Of a DNA stretch of 7,749 bases, positions 5,966 through 7,749 are shown piece by piece. This DNA comes from Vulcanimicrobiota bacterium (lineage in GTDB: Bacteria; Vulcanimicrobiota; Vulcanimicrobiia; Vulcanimicrobiales; Vulcanimicrobiaceae). The notes below the pieces were generated by a model. That model was given only the letters and a program-made list of their open reading frames with translations, was not told the DNA's origin and made no database searches. A program made the position numbers and the translations under genes. Each line of letters begins with the position of its first letter. Within the stretch, counting starts at the first letter, position 1. The DNA is taken from assembly GCA_019233165.1 (NCBI GenBank), contig JAFAMS010000127.1, forward strand, positions 1 through 7,749. The letters are read 5' to 3'.

Positions 5966-7275
5966 GCGCGTAGTTGTTCCTTGTTCACCACGTGGTCGAC
6001 CGGCACGACGAAGATGCGGGCGCCTTCGACGCGCGTGACCGTGACCGCCGTCCCGGCAGGGACGAAATCGCCTTCCGTGAGGACGTCGACTCTACGACCC
6101 TCGATCGAAGCGACGCCGGCCGGGCGCAAGTACGACGTCGCGATCCCCGTTTTCCCGATCAGTGTATGATAGTCGGAAGAAGCGACGTAATCGGGACCTT
6201 GCTCCGCGACGAGGACCAGACGCTTCATCCAAGCGCTCTCCGGAAAGATCTTCGAGGCGCCCCAAAAGACGAGCGCCGACAGGACGATCGCCACCGCCAG
6301 CGATTGCGCCGTCACGAAGACGAACGGGATACCGCCGAACGCAAAGAATACGGCGGCGATCAGCGCCAAGGCGCCGGCGATCCCCGAGATTCCGTGGCCC
6401 GGGATGACGTGCAGCTCGAGCAGGATCAAAACGATTCCCGCGATCGCGAGGACGATGACGATCGCGTTGCTGAAGCCCGCATAGACGTGCGTCCCGAAGA
6501 ACAATGCGAGCGCGCCGACCCCGATCGCTCCGGCGATTCCGTGCAGCGTCTGCATCTCGATCAAGAGCCCGAGGAATCCGAGCGAGAGCAGCATCCCGCT
6601 GATTTCAGGGTTCGTGGCAAAGCGCGCGAGCCGTTCGGCGAAAGTGTACTCCGGCGAGACGACCGTCGCTTTGGCGAGTCCCATATCGGCGCGAGCTTCT
6701 TCTTGCGTCGCCGCGATCGCGTCGGCGTAATGCGCCGTTTTCGCTTCGTCCGCCGTGAGACTGAGAATCGCGCCGGCGGCTTTGTACGGCGGGACGGCAA
6801 GGGTGGCGTCGACCATCCCGCCCGCGATCTTCGGATCCCGATGACCGCGCGCTGCCGTCGATTCGAATTCGGCACGAAGCGCGGAGACCGTCTTGACGGT
6901 CTTCGGGATCGGCTCCGCGGCACCGATGCTCGAGCCGGGCGCCATGACGATCTTGCTTGCCGAAAGCGTCACCAGGGCGCCCGCAGACCACGCGCGCTGC
7001 GAGACGTACGCATAGACGGGAATCCCCGAGGCGTAGAGCGCGTCGCGGATGTTCGTGGCGGCGTCGACGAGCCCGCCGAAGGTGTTCACGTCGAGGACGA
7101 TCGCTTTCGCCTTGCGCTCACGTGCATCGGCGACCGCGCGCTGGACGAGATGCTCCATTCCGGTGTCGATCGTCCCGTGGATCGGGACGACGACGACTTC
7201 GTCGCCCGCGGCGAACGCCGGCGCGACGGCGAGGATCGCACCCAGGAGAAGCGCGGCTAACGGGAGGCGTCGCAC
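5962..7275 (-). CDS. NfeD-family membrane-bound serine protease (YqeZ type, long form)
   Basis: A 437-residue long-form NfeD protein. An N-terminal signal peptide (1-22, cleavage probably after AFA) precedes a ClpP/SppA-like domain beginning [14 protein letters not shown] (27-40). The substrate-loop motif [12 protein letters not shown] (62-73) and the nucleophile Ser97 in [12 protein letters not shown] are present. SIGAAEPI (116-123) follows, and Lys125 or Lys128 is the likely general base of a Ser-Lys dyad. Four or more membrane helices (about 228-340) lead to a C-terminal NfeD OB-fold (about 370-425, with [16 protein letters not shown]). In Pyrococcus the homologue PH1510 cleaves stomatin's hydrophobic tail; here the coupled neighbour floA encodes the corresponding SPFH partner. 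GTG start 7275-7273, 24 bases after yqeY, without a strong Shine-Dalgarno; this start gives a clean signal peptide. Family and domain order sure; the Lys assignment is tentative. Confidence 0.95.
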   Translation of the reverse strand: MRRLPLAALLLGAILAVAPAFAAGDEVVVVPIHGTIDTGMEHLVQRAVADARERKAKAIVLDVNTFGGLVDAATNIRDALYASGIPVYAYVSQRAWSAGALVTLSASKIVMAPGSSIGAAEPIPKTVKTVSALRAEFESTAARGHRDPKIAGGMVDATLAVPPYKAAGAILSLTADEAKTAHYADAIAATQEEARADMGLAKATVVSPEYTFAERLARFATNPEISGMLLSLGFLGLLIEMQTLHGIAGAIGVGALALFFGTHVYAGFSNAIVIVLAIAGIVLILLELHVIPGHGISGIAGALALIAAVFFAFGGIPFVFVTAQSLAVAIVLSALVFWGASKIFPESAWMKRLVLVAEQGPDYVASSDYHTLIGKTGIATSYLRPAGVASIEGRRVDVLTEGDFVPAGTAVTVTRVEGARIFVVPVDHVVNKEQLRA

Positions 7276-7299
7276 GCTTGTTTCTACCGGCTGCTGCGG

Positions 7300-7749
7300 C
7301 TAGAGTTTCCTGCCGAGCTCCTCGCCGACGATCTGCGCGACGAGCTTCCCGTCGGCGGTCCCTTTGAGCTGGGGCATCGCGGCCTTCATGACGGCCCCCT
7401 GATTTCGGCCGCCTTCGGGAAGGCCGTCGATGACCGTCCGGACCAGCCTCCGGATCTCGTCTGGGCTCTTCTGAGCCGGCAAATACGCCATGAGAATATC
7501 GCGCTCGCGGGTTTCCTTGGCGGCCAGCTCCGGGCGGTTCCCCTTGGTGAACTCGGCGATCGAGTCGTTGCGCTGCTTGACGGCTTTAGCGATGACCTCG
7601 AGCTCCTCGCTCTCCGAAAGATCGTGGCCGGCCTCAATCCGGCGATACGAAAAGCCGGAGAGCGCGGAACGCAGCGTCTCGCGCCGCACCGCATCCCCGG
7701 CCTTCATCGCGTCTTTGAGGTCGGCTCCGCGCCGATCCCGCAGGCTCAA
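7300..7749 (-). CDS. yqeY: YqeY / GatB-tail family protein
   Basis: The 149-residue protein is of normal length for the YqeY family. It starts MSLRDRRGADLKDAMKAGD, like other members (MSL..r...Dlk.aMKa.d), and ends GAVMKAAMPQLKGTADGKLV followed by a short helix, the conserved C-terminal module shared with the tail of GatB. GatB uses that module to contact tRNA during amidation of mischarged Glu/Asp-tRNA; the free-standing YqeY proteins have no settled function, though a tRNA-related role is usually assumed. The start would be the TTG at the very edge of the window (7749-7747). It fits the family alignment, but an upstream ATG or GTG cannot be excluded because the sequence ends here. It is followed after 24 bases by nfeD, as in Bacillus (yqeY-yqeZ). 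Confidence 0.93.
   Translation of the reverse strand: MSLRDRRGADLKDAMKAGDAVRRETLRSALSGFSYRRIEAGHDLSESEELEVIAKAVKQRNDSIAEFTKGNRPELAAKETRERDILMAYLPAQKSPDEIRRLVRTVIDGLPEGGRNQGAVMKAAMPQLKGTADGKLVAQIVGEELGRKL

Noticed and set aside
5974..7260. 428-codon open frame on the plus strand
   Set aside because: It is antisense to nfeD, with an Arg/Asp-heavy composition typical of the reverse complement of GC-rich coding DNA. No motif is seen, while nfeD on the other strand is unmistakable.
1..7749. A defence island, mobile element or other novel multi-gene system
   Set aside because: All genes but one belong to well-known housekeeping families in near-standard order. No integrase, transposase, toxin-antitoxin or repeat array is visible.

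Overview
This window is a dense, high-GC stretch (roughly two-thirds G+C by eye) of bacterial housekeeping chromosome. Every gene I can support lies on the minus strand, so transcription runs from 7749 down to 1. I see no mobile element, CRISPR array, tRNA or rRNA. The order yqeY - nfeD - floA - small gene - phoH - ybeY - dgkA ... cdd - recO closely follows the Bacillus/Clostridium yqeY-to-recO cluster. The composition (many GATC/CGATCG words, GTG and other non-ATG starts) and the changes in order suggest a non-Firmicute Gram-positive-like or deep-branching lineage. Candidatus Eremiobacterota (WPS-2) is my best guess, but it rests on sequence style only.

Layout in transcription order. (1) 7749-7300: YqeY, GatB-tail family. 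(2) 7275-4587: a membrane module of NfeD serine protease, flotillin-like FloA and an unrecognised 116-residue proline-rich protein; successive genes overlap as ATGA and GTGA, so they are probably translationally coupled. (3) 4555-2852: PhoH NTPase, YbeY endoribonuclease and a DgkA-type lipid kinase, each overlapping the next. (4) 2851-2747: the only sizeable gap, with a candidate extended -10 promoter and a perfect 14-bp palindrome. (5) 2746-1: CorC/HlyC-type CNNM-CBS protein, cytidine deaminase, RecO and the start of RuvX/YqgF, again overlapping throughout.

The genes cover RNA maturation and translation quality (PhoH, YbeY, YqeY), envelope organisation and lipid recycling (NfeD, FloA, DgkA, CorC), pyrimidine salvage (Cdd), and recombination or Holliday-junction/rRNA processing (RecO, RuvX). 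Compared with Bacillus, era (between cdd and recO) and pgpH (between phoH and ybeY) are absent, while corC, which follows ybeY in E. coli, sits after dgkA.

The most noteworthy points are that phoH has no usable standard start for its full N-terminal domain (a probable +1 frameshift or one-base error near 4544), that recO seems to start at a CTG within a CTGA overlap, and that the small proline-rich gene behind floA is uncharacterised. I found no convincing new multi-gene system.
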